DNA from: Undaria pinnatifida
Taxonomy: Eukaryota > Sar > Phaeophyceae > Laminariales > Alariaceae
Direction: 5' to 3'
NCBI GenBank assembly: GCA_012845835.1
Contig: JABAKD010000006.1
Span: 1,286,116 to 1,350,115, forward strand
Length of the DNA: 64,000 nt
The translations under genes were made by a program, and so were the position numbers. Numbering within the stretch: position 1 is the first letter of the stretch; every line of letters begins with the position of its first letter. Under the pieces are notes generated by a model. That model ran no database searches. It saw only the letters and a list, made by a program, of their open reading frames with translations, and had not been told where the DNA came from. Shown in pieces: positions 1 to 9,545 of this stretch.

Positions 1-138
1 TGCGCCCATAGCCGCCTAGCTGTTTCTAGCAATAGACTACGTACAGTACTGCATATATACACGTAACGTTTGCTCGTCTAATTCGTATTGTGTGTGGAAC
101 TCCGCCGCTAATCGGCTCGAGTGTCAGTGCACACTTAC

Positions 139-252
139 CACGAGCTTGCCACACCGAAAAACAAAAGCAGCTCTTAGCAAATTGTGCGGAGCCTCCATCT
201 CTCCGCGGAGTCTCCATCGCTTCGAGCACTGTCGAGTACAGGAGTGGTCCTT
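139..252 (-). CDS. Exon of an unrecognised Cys-containing protein (gene A), downstream exon
   Basis: On the minus strand an acceptor ending in CAATAG precedes 114 bases (38 codons) that stay open from phase 0 to phase 0 and end at a strong donor, GTG|GTAAGT. The peptide is basic and has four cysteines, with segments such as CTRQCSKRW and FRCGKLV. Its phase-0 entry fits the phase-0 exit of the exon at 434-606, and both are Cys-rich at the joint, so I place them in one gene running off the left edge. The overlapping longer open frame at 26-355 ignores the donor and is less likely. Function unknown. Exon choice rests on splice signals and phase only. Confidence 0.42.
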
Positions 253-433
253 CTATTGCGCCGGTATGTGCACTATAGAGGGAAATGTCGGCACTACAGC
301 GGCAACCGGCACCACTCCGCATACTGCCCTTGCCTGTTTTTCCCATACATGCCAATCTATTTCACAGGCACTAAAGCGGGCAACCGGCACTACTCAACTG
401 GCACTATCGAGGGATCGCTACTGCACCCCTTAC

Positions 434-606
434 CTCGTCGCAAGACATGTCAGAACCTTGGCTGGAGTAGCACCAGGTAGGGTATTCGAAGAACGTGAGC
501 GTGATCAGCCCGATAACGGCCGAGATGGACAGGGGCTTCAAGTTGACGGCCACGTGGTGAAATCGCCGCGACATCACCGTCGGCAGCGGTTTAGCACGAT
601 AAATGC
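434..606 (-). CDS. Exon of a probable membrane protein (gene A)
   Basis: An acceptor (CCAACCACAG) and a perfect donor (GAG|GTAAGG) bound 173 bases, entering in phase 1 and leaving in phase 0. The peptide starts with YRAKPLPTVMSRR, continues into a hydrophobic stretch (ISAVIGLITLTFF) that could span a membrane, and ends in a Cys-bearing polar tail (CYSSQGSDMSCDE). A paralogous copy at 1034-1138 keeps the same acceptor and the reading YRAEPLPTLMSRR, with many differences that preserve or conservatively change the residue. That supports this frame as the coding one. The next exon downstream is probably 139-252. I do not recognise the family. Confidence 0.6.
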
Positions 607-1033
607 CTGTGGTTGGAGGTCGACAGCGGTTTTCGTTAGACTGAACAATTATCCCTGTTGAACAAAATAAGTTGCTGTTCGTTAGAAATAACTACCGCTT
701 GTTGAGCTAGGAATACCTACCTGTAGGGCAACAGGTAACTCGTGTTTTTCAACGCTGTTTTGGGAAATAAACGTTCCCACCGTCGTTGTGAAATCTATTG
801 AACGAAAAAACAAAACGCTTGGAAATTAGAGCTTTTGTTATGGTACCGGGAAAAAGATTTCCCCCCAACCAAAAAGCTAATGCTACCAGGCACATGCTGA
901 TAAAACGACTGGAGTGTTTCAGCCATGTTCCGTTGAAAAAGAACTACCTTGTTGAGGTACTTCTTGAACTAGCTCAACAAAGTGGGGCTAAGGCTATATT
1001 TCAAGGGGGGATATCATCGGGGGGGGGGGGGTA
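607..1033. other. Intron-like stretch of gene A without a recognisable feature
   Basis: This lies between the gene A exon and its broken copy. It holds scattered TTGTTGAG-type words like those in the array at 3485-3845, and it ends in a run of about thirteen G at 1019-1031. The plus-strand frame at 798-1034 is AT-rich, runs into the G tract and is not convincing. Confidence 0.4.
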
Positions 1034-1138
1034 AGGTTAGCGTTAGGGACGCGTAGGACAGCGGCTGCAAGCTGACGGCCAAGAGGTAACGTCGCCGCGA
1101 CATTAGCGTTGGGAGCGGCTCCGCACGGTAGACTACGC
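1034..1138 (-). pseudogene. Decayed duplicate of the gene A membrane exon
   Basis: The acceptor CCGCGACAG and the first 31 or so codons match the exon at 434-606, reading YRAEPLPTLMSRR then LAVSLQPLSYASLTLTL. The hydrophobic part is shortened, and homology ends at a C tract on this strand, so the Cys tail and donor are missing. It lies upstream of the intact exon in the same orientation. A tandem exon duplication that has since been truncated is the simplest reading. Confidence 0.55.
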
Positions 1139-1275
1139 CTGTCGCGGATTGTAAGCGGTTGCGTCACGTGTCACTAGCTCAGGATGTGAAGTCTAGCAGG
1201 AGCACCCCCGGAACCTGCGGAATGGGCGCGTGGAATGGGGGTGTGCTACGATAGGGTGACGAAGAACTGTTGGCC

Positions 1276-1597
1276 ACATCGTTTCTGCCTGACGGTATGC
1301 TACCACCAAAATAAACCAATCAACCATGAAATGTATATGTACTGTATATGTATACCAATACCAGTCATGCATATGTAAATCAATACCAGTCAACTAATGA
1401 CCTACACTACACACAGTCGTTGGAGTGCCTTTTGTACACATCATTTCTGCCTGAAGGTATGCTACCACCGTAATAAACCAATCAACCATGAAATGTATAC
1501 GTACTGTATATGTATACCAATACCAGTCATGTATATGTAAATCAATACCAGTCAACCAATGACCTAAACTACACACAGTCGTTGGAGTGCCTTTGTA
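1276..1597. repeat. Tandem duplication, 162-bp unit, two copies
   Basis: Two head-to-tail copies (1276-1437 and 1438-1597) differ at only a few positions. Each contains a palindromic TATATGTACTGTATATG core and CCAATACCAGTCA words. The frames seen across them simply repeat one another, so I do not call them genes. Confidence 0.8.
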
Positions 1598-1675
1598 CAA
1601 AACTATTCTAGCTACGTCAGCTGTGAGTTGGACAATGTTGGGGTTGCTTGTCATCTTTGCCAGCTGCGAGATACA
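1598..1675 (-). repeat. VELTADV motif repeat, copy 1
   Basis: One of eleven copies of a 55-60 bp segment. On the minus strand it reads as a short peptide, here NIVQLTADVARIVL. The consensus over the window is AKMSIDPKFVELTADVL. It directly follows the 162-bp duplication. Confidence 0.6.
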
Positions 1676-1802
1676 CCGGCCGCTCGTTTTTAGGTACGTA
1701 GTAACTTGTCACCATTGATCAGTGTTAATGGCAATATTAAGTACATACAGCAGCAGTAGCAACACTCAAATCAATACCAAATAACACCACTTGAAAAAAA
1801 AC

Positions 1803-1872
1803 TTCCAAGCACGTCAGCTGTGAGTTCGACAAATGTAGGGTCGATACTCATCTTTGCAAGCTGCGTGATATA
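1803..1872 (-). repeat. VELTADV motif repeat, copy 2
   Basis: Second copy, on the minus strand, open through the motif as LAKMSIDPTFVELTADVL. It is about 200 bases from copy 1, with GTACGTAGTA and AGCAGTAGC microrepeats between them. Confidence 0.6.
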
Positions 1873-2424
1873 ACATTTGTGCACAAAACACGATTCACTC
1901 AACACCTAAGCCAAGGGATTTTCCATCGGGGTAGGCATGTTCTGGGTGGGGTAGGGACACACCCGCCACGACAGAAGCAAGCATTTTTCGGTCAAAACAT
2001 ATTTTCCGAATTTCGGGACTGTATTATTCTGAATTTCGGGACTCCTTCTGAAAACCATATCGCGTCCCTTTCTGGCGAAATTCATTGCACCCCACCCCAA
2101 AAACTGATTCTGAAAAGCTCAGCCCGATAAACAAGTCCCCTCACTGTATATAATAAATATAACGCTGTATAGACTATGATATACCTTGGTATCGTTTAGT
2201 ACATAATCATAAACCCAGGAAGCATGCGCTAGAGTCTTTCAAACCACTCGCCTCTCACCCGGCATCATCATCTACAATAGCCCGTGCAGATTTCATTGAC
2301 CAGGGATTTGTCCACCCTGCTGAAACATTTATTTCGCTGGAATGCCATTGCTTTTTTCTTCATGTTTCCCTATTTTTTTCGTTTTTATGTGCCTATAGTG
2401 GGGCGCGAGTCGACGACGGAAAAA
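1873..2424. other. Gene-poor stretch, nothing recognised
   Basis: No splice-bounded frame or element found. Short paired frames on the two strands (about 1879-2130) have no acceptor or donor and look like chance. The right part is AT-rich. Confidence 0.35.
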
Positions 2425-2600
2425 AAAAATGCTCAACAAGTCTTCTCGCGACGAAAACGAAGGCGCGTACCACAGGGGGGAGGGCCCGCTATGTGACCCC
2501 GGATTCGAGGTGCTACTGGGAGGGAGCGCGAGAGTAGTGCGAGGATAAGAAACGGAATGAAGAACAAAAGCAATGCAAAACAAAAAAGAAAAAGCGGGAG
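2425..2600. repeat. Dispersed repeat, copy related to 54300-54470
   Basis: The segment around GGCGCGTACCACAGGGGGGAG, through a GTGACC(C/A)CGGA word to the A-rich tail, resembles 54300-54470, where a similar GCGCGTACCGTAGTGGGGAG block precedes another A-rich tail. Both are in the same orientation. A degenerate SINE-like element is possible from the A-rich end, but I see no clear A or B box. Confidence 0.35.
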
Positions 2601-2714
2601 TTTTCATCGGGTTGCACGCTCTCATTCTTCTCGATATTTAGTTTATGGTGGCGGGGTATAGAGCTCCTCAAGGGAGGGAGGGAGGGAGGAGGGGCCTCCG
2701 ACAATGGTCGACTT

Positions 2715-2889
2715 CCCGAGCTATCTCACGGGTACGGGTGCAGCAGAAGGTTTCGAGCTCCAAACACGAGGAGCTCAATATCTCACGCGGAACATGAACT
2801 TCGAAGGTAACAACGGTCGTTCGCGCGCAACCCGACCAACGCTTGCCTCTATGCGCTAGACCCAAAGCAAATATACTGTTAAAATTATC
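2715..2889 (-). repeat. Dispersed repeat shared with 28560-28700
   Basis: The minus strand here aligns with the plus strand at 28560-28700: a TAATTTTAA start, TTGGTCGGGTTG, then GTGAGATATTGAGCTCCTC and GCTGCACCC. The opposite orientation shows it is interspersed and not a local duplication. The 127-residue frame at 2668-3051 crosses both this repeat and the neighbouring MITE, so it is not a gene. Confidence 0.5.
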
Positions 2890-3143
2890 GATTGGTTCTA
2901 CGATAGCCCCCTCCCCAAAACCAGCGATATTCTCTGACCAACGTTCCATGGCTGCTCGACACGAGGAAGGATGCAACGAAAAACATATATCTTCACATTG
3001 TCTTGTTTGCAAGGGACTATCGAACAACGGCGTCGGGGTGCGGAGGGCCACCGTGCTTTGCAGGAGATAAGCGGCCGGCAGCCGGTTTCAAAACCAGCGA
3101 TTTCGTTGAAGACAAGTTGGGGGGGGCTACCGCAGAACGACTC
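2890..3143 (+). mobile_element. MITE-1 element, copy 1
   Basis: About 254 bases bounded by inverted ends (GATTGGTTCTACGATAGCC on the left, complement of GAGTCGTTCTGCGGTAGCC on the right). The flanks TATC and TACC are an imperfect 4-base target duplication. Inside it, a word like ACCAGCGATTTCGTT occurs twice in the same direction near the two ends. Non-autonomous, with no transposase. Three further copies lie at 11963, 22521 and 35089. Confidence 0.8.
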
Positions 3144-3324
3144 TACCATACTAACCGATACTTCCACGCTCGAGGACCTCCAAAACCGGGCAGAAACCTT
3201 TGGTCCCGAACGTGCATCCCCTGACAGAGAGCTCCCCAAGAAAGAAGTACCAGAAAACTTTCAAGCACCGGCCACCGTCGCAGCGTGAAAAGGCGACGAG
3301 TGCTACGACAGAGAGGCAACAAAC

Positions 3325-3392
3325 TTTTCGTCTGAAACGGTTTCTGCATGGCGGGGCTCCTCAATGTAAAATGGTCGGAAACAGGACATTTG
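3325..3392 (-). mobile_element. MITE-2 terminal fragment
   Basis: The block with GCATGGCGGGGCTCCTCA and ATGGTCGGAAA matches, in reverse, the inner right side of MITE-2 elements such as 13013-13269. Only this part is visible, so it is a remnant. Confidence 0.4.
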
Positions 3393-3484
3393 TTTTTTCT
3401 TTGCGTGGTTCTCGTGGTGTACACTCTAGGCCATAGGACTTTTCATACGGTAGGAGCAGTTCTGAATTTTCTCCAAATTAGTTT

Positions 3485-3845
3485 TTTAAAAGGAAGTACC
3501 TGCTGAGCTACTGCAGCATCCACTACTGTTCATGAAGGAGCTATAGTACCTGTTGAGTTACTTCAGCCACTGTTCACAGAAGGAACTACAAAAATACACG
3601 TTGAGCTCCTTTGGTGTGTTCAGTAAAGGAATTACCTGTTGAGCTACTCCAGTCACTACTGCTGACCATGGCAAAAAAAATAACTCTTGAGCTACTCTAG
3701 CCACTAAAAGGAACTGCAACGTGATAAACACCTGCTGAGCTACCTGAGGAATTCGTTTCAAGAAAATGCAGCACCTGCTGACCTGCTGCAGTAGTCACAC
3801 TCTTCCTTGGAAGGGAATATCTGTTGGGTTACTTCCGTTCGTACC
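3485..3845. repeat. Degenerate tandem repeat, unit about 45-50 bp, about eight copies
   Basis: The core TACCTGTTGAGCTACTCCAG recurs near 3500, 3553, 3600, 3637, 3688, 3735, 3778 and 3824, followed each time by a CACT...GAAGGAA(C/T) word. Frames crossing it are products of the repeat. Confidence 0.65.
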
Positions 3846-4049
3846 TCAACACGTCGTTCCTTCGAACGAACAAGCGGGTGCGCCACCCCGATGCGGAACA
3901 CGACCGCGCGCATCCCCGCATTCTAGCATCAGCGTCCCTGGAACAGACCACGCCATCAACTCGTTCGGGCTGGTCGGTGTTAACTTGCTCGGTTACTTGC
4001 GCGGTGGCTACTTGTGTTTTGCTTTAGGTATTTCAAGAGTTTTGTCGTG

Positions 4050-4400
4050 TTAAATCTGGGTTGCATACAGCTCATAGGAACACTCGCGTCTCCCCTTTTC
4101 GACTTGCAACACCCTCCCCGGGACTTCAAGCCCAGCTAAACCCTGGAAGGGAGACCTTGCATGCGGTGTGTGTCTGTTCGCAAGGCTTACTTCTGGCATT
4201 TTAGAATCCCGAAATACGGCGTTTTCCCCCCCCAAAAAAGCACAAGTGAAGGCGCAACGACCACTGCTTCTGCTCGTCGATGCAGACGAAGCCAAACCCT
4301 TTGAAGTTGGGCTTCAGACACGCTCGTTTGAATCCAGCACGCTTGCCATTGCATTCGTTTCGTCGGTCTCCGTCATTTTTTATTTTGTAAAAACCACAAA
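4050..4400 (-). other. Possible minus-strand exon, frame unresolved
   Basis: A GAA|GTAAGC donor near 4190 on the minus strand follows about 170 bases open in more than one frame. One frame reads LKPNFKGFGFVCIDEQK, which looks protein-like but stops shortly after an eight-base G run (T-rich upstream). The other frames stay open to the donor. A single-base change in the G run would let the protein-like frame reach the donor. No clear acceptor was found. It may be a real exon, a pseudogene or chance. Confidence 0.25.
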
Positions 4401-4514
4401 AAAAAATACGGCGTGAGCTGTGTGTGAGTTGTTCCGATAGGTCGGTCGATGCTCAACTTTTCAAGCTGTCCAGTAGAGCATGCATACGACTCACTCGCAA
4501 AAATGGCTGATGCT

Positions 4515-4895
4515 TTAACGCTTAGTTTGGGTAGGCAATTAGTTAACCGTTTGCAAATGGCCAAACCAACTAACAATCTTCAGTCTAATTCCTCAACAAA
4601 TGGCGCCGTCGACAGACCATGGGTTTTAGGGTCGTGGGCTTGAATCCCTCTGTCCACCAACAATAAACCTTTGCGACTTTTCCCCGGTCGAACTTGAAAT
4701 ATGTATCCCAAGGAAATGAAACCGCGTGGATGTTGACACGTCCGCCCGCATATCCGTCCGACCTGCTACCCCGCAGTTTCAAGGGGGAAGAGTGTTATAA
4801 GGCTTAGTTTGGGTAGGCAAATGGTTAACTGTTCGCAAAGTGGTCGAACAGACTAATACCCCACAAATACCTTAACATTGGCACATACTGTGCAC
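4515..4895 (+). mobile_element. tRNA-like element with inverted ends (family 3)
   Basis: Contains a tRNA-like 3' half (GTCGACAGACCATGGG, a T-arm-like GTCGTGGGCTTGAATCC, then CCACCA), a GGTAGCAGGTCGGACGG-type block in reverse (complement of the conserved CGGCGGGATAGCAGG), and the inverted end word TATAAGGCTTAGTTTGGG followed by GACTAATACCCC and TACCTTAACA. Related copies are at 18075, 35365, 36265 and 37020. A tRNA-derived non-autonomous element is the best description. Confidence 0.6.
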
Positions 4896-5544
4896 AAGAC
4901 GATGGAGGTCGTACCGATTACGTTGGTTGAGCGGGGTCTCCTCTACTTAGGGTTAGGGCTATAGAGTCAGGGGTAGATACACTCACTTGTGCGCCTTTTT
5001 CCGTATCGTGCGTTTTTAGGCGGGAAAGCGTAGTATTTCCCTGACGAATTTTGATTTCACTTGGTTTTTCGGATCTTCCTAGGGCTCCAGCACCTTTGTG
5101 TGACCACGGACTCTGGATTTTTGACAAGAGTTAATGTGAGAAAACAACAACAACAACACTTCAAAGCTTATGTCCATTACTTTCTCGAATGATTGGTACG
5201 GTGCGTACCCTCAAGCTGTTCGTGACATGATACAGTATGCGACAACAGCTTAGAACCTCTTCTTTCTGGTCAGGCTGGAATCGTTATGTAAGGCAGGGTG
5301 TGTCCTGCAATAATTTTAATACAAAACAGACCATGCCACAGAGCTGATCTTTCTAGGGTGAAGAATCAGTACGGACACTGGGTGTGCTGGATGTCGACGA
5401 GTAGAAGAACGGTTTAATGTGAAGAACACACACACACACATGCTCTTATTTTTGTCCCAGCCTCGAGCCTGAATTTCTTAAGCTGCCAAATTTCGAAGTG
5501 CTGTCGCGTACTGTACATCGGTCGCGCATTCCTCGTGCGAAGAC
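4896..5544. other. Gene-poor stretch with a CA microsatellite
   Basis: The block TGGATGTCGACGAG...GGTTTAATGTGAAGAACACACACA at 5385-5442 is repeated in degraded form at 6025-6085 (TGGATATTCATGG...GGTTTAATGCCAAGAGCACACAC). No coding frame with splice support. Confidence 0.4.
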
Positions 5545-5730
5545 TTTTTTTTTTTTTTTTGCACACTTTCACTTTCCAGCTTCTGGACAAGCCGTGGTCA
5601 CAGGTGTCGTCCTTTCTCCTCCCCGGTTCTTGCCTTTAATTTTTATCGCGCATAGGGTTCAGCAATCCCACTGCTCGTCGATTGTTCATCGAGTGTTGCT
5701 AACTCATGCTCTCGCGCTTTCCGCAAGTCA
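5545..5730 (+). repeat. Dispersed repeat shared with 53955-54130
   Basis: The segment holding CTTCTGGACAAGCCGTGGTCAC, CAGGTGTCGTCCTTTCTCC and GCGCATAGGGTTCAGC parallels 53955-54130 (TCTGGACCCGTGGTCAC, CAGGTGTCTTCCCTTCTGC, GGCATAGGGTTCAGC). The copies have the same orientation and are clearly diverged. The 138-residue plus frame here is this repeat joined to the tRNA-like segment, not a gene. Confidence 0.55.
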
Positions 5731-5769
5731 ATTTGTCTACAAGAAAAAGTCCCAACGAATTTATACGAG

Positions 5770-5860
5770 TATGCACTCGGCGGGGCTCGAACTCACGAAA
5801 CTGACCTATACCAGGCTCGAGGATAACCTGATACGCCACCGGGGCGACCGGAAGATAAAA
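5770..5860 (-). repeat. tRNA-derived repeat (A- and B-box-like)
   Basis: The minus strand reads GGTGGCGTATCAGGTTA, an A-box-like word, then about 35 bases later GTGAGTTCGAGCCCC, a B-box-like word, then CGCC. This resembles the internal promoter of a tRNA, but the arms do not fold into a clear acceptor stem. I call it a tRNA-derived SINE head or tRNA pseudogene. Confidence 0.45.
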
Positions 5861-6593
5861 GCCGGTGACCCCCCCTGCATGCTAGCAGGGTCCACAGGAC
5901 GATGCTGCTTATAGGCACGATTCCCACATGGTCTCCGTGGCACATTTTCTCAGCCTGAGCAGCATTTCGAAACCATTCGATATATCTCTGGGGTGAGGCG
6001 GAGAACCGCCGCGGACAATAGGTGTCCTGGATATTCATGGATATTAACAGAAAGGGTGGTTTAATGCCAAGAGCACACACACACTATACTATGTCTAGAG
6101 TAGACTATTAACTACTCTTCTATTGATCCTTTCGGGCTGACACAAGGTCGAGGAGGCCCCGCCCAAAAAACGCACTCCGCATTTAGCAATCGCTCCTACA
6201 AGCGTGGAAACCCATTGAATCGGATAGTCGGCACCTTCAGGAAACGACGATTAACATTATTAGCCCGACTAGTAACCAGGGTAGTTGGCGACTTAAGTCG
6301 TGCCGACTCACCGGTCAAATGATCCGAGTACAGCGAACTGTTGTATGTATGAATAGGGTGTTCTGTACATATTCCAACAACAGAAGTAGTACGATCGTGC
6401 ACCCAACAGCAGCAGTACGCAGTACGATGGCATACTACTACTAGTCTTCTGTTGTAGGTACAGCAGCACCCATGGGCAAAGCAGCAGTACCTGGTATTAG
6501 CCAGGTATCATATTAGCTGGTAGCTCATCGATCTGAATAAGTTCTGTTCCGCCGAAAAATCGTACTGGCATGTATTCCAAGAGATAAATATAC
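5861..6593. other. Gene-poor stretch
   Basis: Contains the degraded CA-repeat copy (6025-6085), AGTAGTAC and CAGCAGTAC microrepeats around 6380-6500, and a TACCTGGTA motif at about 6489. No supported gene. Confidence 0.35.
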
Positions 6594-6656
6594 ACTCCAG
6601 CTGTGAGATCGAAGATTTTGTCGAAACTCATCATAGCAAGCTGTGTGTGATACTGG
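6594..6656 (-). repeat. VELTADV motif repeat, copy 3
   Basis: Minus-strand reading HTQLAMMSFDKIFDLTAGVY. It shares the sub-type with the 46870 copy (SFDKIFDLTAGV) and differs from the SIDPKFVELTADV majority. Confidence 0.55.
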
Positions 6657-7229
6657 CATGTATATGCGGTTTTTCTTTGTACTCTTGGCTGATAATTTAC
6701 GACTTGGGCGTGTGCGCAGCAGTGGAGGCACGCACAGCCGTATCGACTATCCTTCCAAGCGCAACAACCAACGGCAGACTGGGTTGTCCAAATGCAACGT
6801 GGAACAACAAACAGCAACCACAAACGCTCGATCAACTACGCAACTGCTGTAGACTAGTGCTGCGAATATTTACGTTCGTATTAGACGATATCGCGCCCGA
6901 CATTGCTCTACTTCTACTGATATTACCAATTGGATTATAGACTACCAGTACTAGACTAACAATACTACTGCTGTGTTGTAAAAACCATGATCAAGCTCCT
7001 AAAAACGGGTCGGTTGGGAGAGATATATCCCGCGTTGCCTCAGGTGTATGACCAGCGCGTACCCCTGCTATCTAGACAAGGTTCTGCGTTATCACCTTCC
7101 ATCGCCTCGAGGACCAAGAGCGCCGCATCTTCCACAACCAGAGAGTGCTTGAAGTTGCTCTGCAACGCCATAGTGATGAATGGCCGTCTTGGTTGAGGTT
7201 GATGATGGCCTACTCGTTGATTTTGTCCC

Positions 7230-8045
7230 ACTTTTTGGCTCCACTCGTAGGATATGCTGCTTCGGCCCTTTTCCTTCTTGCGTGGTGTGGTGCGCAACGA
7301 GCAAGCAGCAACGCTTTCCTTGTGCCACAGGCTTTCTCCTCAGAACTTGGTACCCACGAGGCAGATGCCGGGTGCTGCTGCGCACTGAGCTCGTCCTCTT
7401 GACGGGTGGCGGTTGATTTTACAAAAAAAAAAAATGTTCGTCTCAAACTTCCAGTGATGCTGCTGTGTTGCACCGCTGTTTGGTCGTTGTTCTCCTTCTT
7501 GATCTTGCGATGTGCGCACAGCACAGCACAGCACAGCACAGCATCAACGCTTTATTTCTATGGTACTGCTGTGTAGTACAGTTTTGGCTTAACTCAAGAG
7601 AGGTGTTTCCTGACGCAGATCGTAGCGGGTGCTGCGTGTCGCACACTGCGCGCCTGTACGCAGGCCGACAGAAGGGACAGCGTGCTCGATTTTTTGGTCA
7701 ATTTTGTTTACACTATTTTTTCTGGTATTCTCCTTCTTGCTGTGCTTGGTGCGTTGGTGCGCAGCACAACGGCAGCAGCGCTTTTTCTTTGTGGTTCAGG
7801 CTTCTCCCAACAACGAGATTGCGCACAAGGCAGGTAACAGGTGCTGTACGCTGCACGCCAAGGCGCACAGAGGGGCCTCCTTGTCCGGTCTACGCACCTG
7901 CACCCTTGGAACTAGCGAGGGCATTTTCTGTGAGGGAGTTCCATTTAGCGCAAAGTGCTCTTTTGGTGAGTACGGGGTACGGGGACATAAAATCCAAAGA
8001 CGAAAAATCCACAATCCAAAATCCAAAAAATCCAAAATCCGGCCA
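7230..8045. repeat. Diverged tandem duplications with TGCTGTG and GGCGCACAG words
   Basis: Segments at 7240-7400, 7590-7690 and 7830-8040 are related to one another and to 9355-9545: a GGTGCTG(C/T)GTG word, ACGCCAAGGCGCACAG, a TTC(C/G)ATT(T/G)...GC(A/T)AAGTGC word and an AAAATCCAAA tail. Around 7520-7545 there is a CACAG microsatellite and at 8050-8079 a T run. The long plus frames at 7465-8160 and 7629-8051 run through these duplications and the T run, so I do not call them genes. Confidence 0.5.
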
Positions 8046-8499
8046 CAATGAACGTTTTTTTTTTTTTTTTTTTTTTTTCATCCTCCGGCGGATGGGGAAA
8101 AATAAAGCTTTAGCTCACCACACTTCCGCGTATTTTCATACGCGTCGTGTGTCGATTTAACTCAGTTGCTTTCGCAGCCCAACGCTAGCTGCGTTATCCA
8201 TCGGGGCACGAGAAAATATGCTTTCACGGTACACATAGCCTGTTGACCAATAAGATCAACGTGGGTGATTACTGCATTCATTCGTACGTAGTATGTATGT
8301 GATGAACATGGTCTAGGACGTTAACGTACAGATCGTGGAACTCAGATTACGCGTATATACGGATGGATACCTCCAATGTCAGGCCTAAAAAGAGTCCGCC
8401 CGTTTCGGATATCATTTCTGAGGCCTCTCTGTTTTCACATAGGGTCGGTCCTGAATCCGGTATCCTGACGGGATCTTCCGTCGTGCACCTGACTGAATA

Positions 8500-8805
8500 T
8501 CAGGGCACGGAACCAAGACCGAGAGGCGAGGCATGTAAGGACGATAGCCTCCATGACTCCGCTTGGTAAGACGGAGCCCTAGCACCTCTCCTTCTTAAAC
8601 GAACTATAAAAAAACGATCGGCTACACCGGCCGTAACGGTGGCGACAAGGGACCAAGGCTCCAGAGATCTTCCGCCTCGACATCTTGCGACATCGGCCGT
8701 TCCGGGATAGAGGACCTTTTTGCAACTACCGGTATAGATAAGGGCACCTTGGTTGGGGCAGTCTACGTGGTCGCTGGCATGCAATTGAAGCACGCAGAGA
8801 AGCAC
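8500..8805 (-). CDS. Unsupported but protein-like open frame
   Basis: A 101-codon minus-strand frame with a fairly balanced composition (segments DHVDCPNQGALIYTGSC and VLYPGTADVARC). No acceptor, donor or homologous copy in the window supports it, and a 68-codon plus frame overlaps at 8363-8569. It could be an exon fragment or an old mobile-element relic. Function unknown. Confidence 0.2.
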   Translation of the reverse strand: MLLCVLQLHASDHVDCPNQGALIYTGSCKKVLYPGTADVARCRGGRSLEPWSLVATVTAGVADRFFIVRLRRRGARAPSYQAESWRLSSLHASPLGLGSVP

Positions 8806-8828
8806 TGCTTGCTGTTAGCGAGAGAGCT

Positions 8829-9206
8829 TCAGGGTGCGATATAAAGACTGGTTGAGCTTGATAGGTGATAGGTTCGGATTGGCGATTGGTTTCGGGGAGC
8901 TTCGTTCTGTCTGCGTGCGGTGCTGCTGTGGTTCGCCATGACTGCCGCTGTGACTTTTGTGTGCCGCCTTATTGGCGATGAATAATTCGCTGGATGCCAC
9001 GGTTCGCGCCGCCGCCAGTAGTGCTGAGGCCCAACCTGCTCTACGTCGGGCCGACGCATCGCTTGCGGGTACGGATCCCCTTCCGAGGAGCCAGCGGTGG
9101 ATGCGGCGCTGACCTCGGCTGGCTTTTGCCAAGTAGGCTGGGAAAGTTGAGGCTGAGTTATTGCTGGTCGATTTGTTGGGGGCGGGTACGACGTTGAATA
9201 ATCCAC
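8829..9206 (-). CDS. Pro/Ser-rich open frame, uncharacterised
   Basis: A 125-codon minus-strand frame starting MDYSTSYPPPTNRP and rich in P, S, Q and R, as expected of a disordered protein. A second minus frame (8815-9303) and a plus frame overlap it, so coding strand and frame are not settled. No splice evidence seen. It lies beside 8500-8805 in the same orientation, so the two may be parts of one decayed gene. Confidence 0.25.
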   Translation of the reverse strand: MDYSTSYPPPTNRPAITQPQLSQPTWQKPAEVSAASTAGSSEGDPYPQAMRRPDVEQVGPQHYWRRREPWHPANYSSPIRRHTKVTAAVMANHSSTARRQNEAPRNQSPIRTYHLSSSTSLYIAP

Positions 9207-9349
9207 AGTTTCCGGGAATCAAAGACCTGTCCCAGGTCGCCGTGTGGTCGATCAGATGAGCCTTCTGCCGCGGTGCGCTGCCGTTCCTGTGCGTCACCGT
9301 CATCCCGCGAGGCAGCCACCCGACCGGAGCGAGTCTCGACGAATTGGCC

Positions 9350-9545
9350 AGATAGCGGGTGGTGCGTGCCGCATACCAAGGCGCACAGGGGTGCCCCCTG
9401 TCGACAGGTCTCCACCACTACTCTGTTGCACTGTTTGGTTGGCGCGCTTCAGGTTGTTCAAAGAGCCTCGATTCGATAAAGGAATGCCGATTGGAGCTAA
9501 GTGCCGTTTGGCGTGTGCGGCATTCAGGCACAAAAAATCCAAACA
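9350..9545 (+). repeat. Copy of the 7830-8040 repeat
   Basis: ACCAAGGCGCACAGGGG, then GAATGCCGATTGGAGCTAAGTGC and AAAAAATCCAAA, line up in order with 7855-8035. This is a dispersed duplication 1.5 kb away in the same orientation. Confidence 0.55.

Noticed and set aside
5498-5914. A 138-codon plus frame
   Set aside because: It is a dispersed repeat (also at 53955) fused to the reverse of a tRNA-like segment.
7465-8160. A 231-codon plus frame
   Set aside because: It runs through diverged duplications, a CACAG microsatellite and a T run, has an overlapping plus frame of similar quality, and no splice support.
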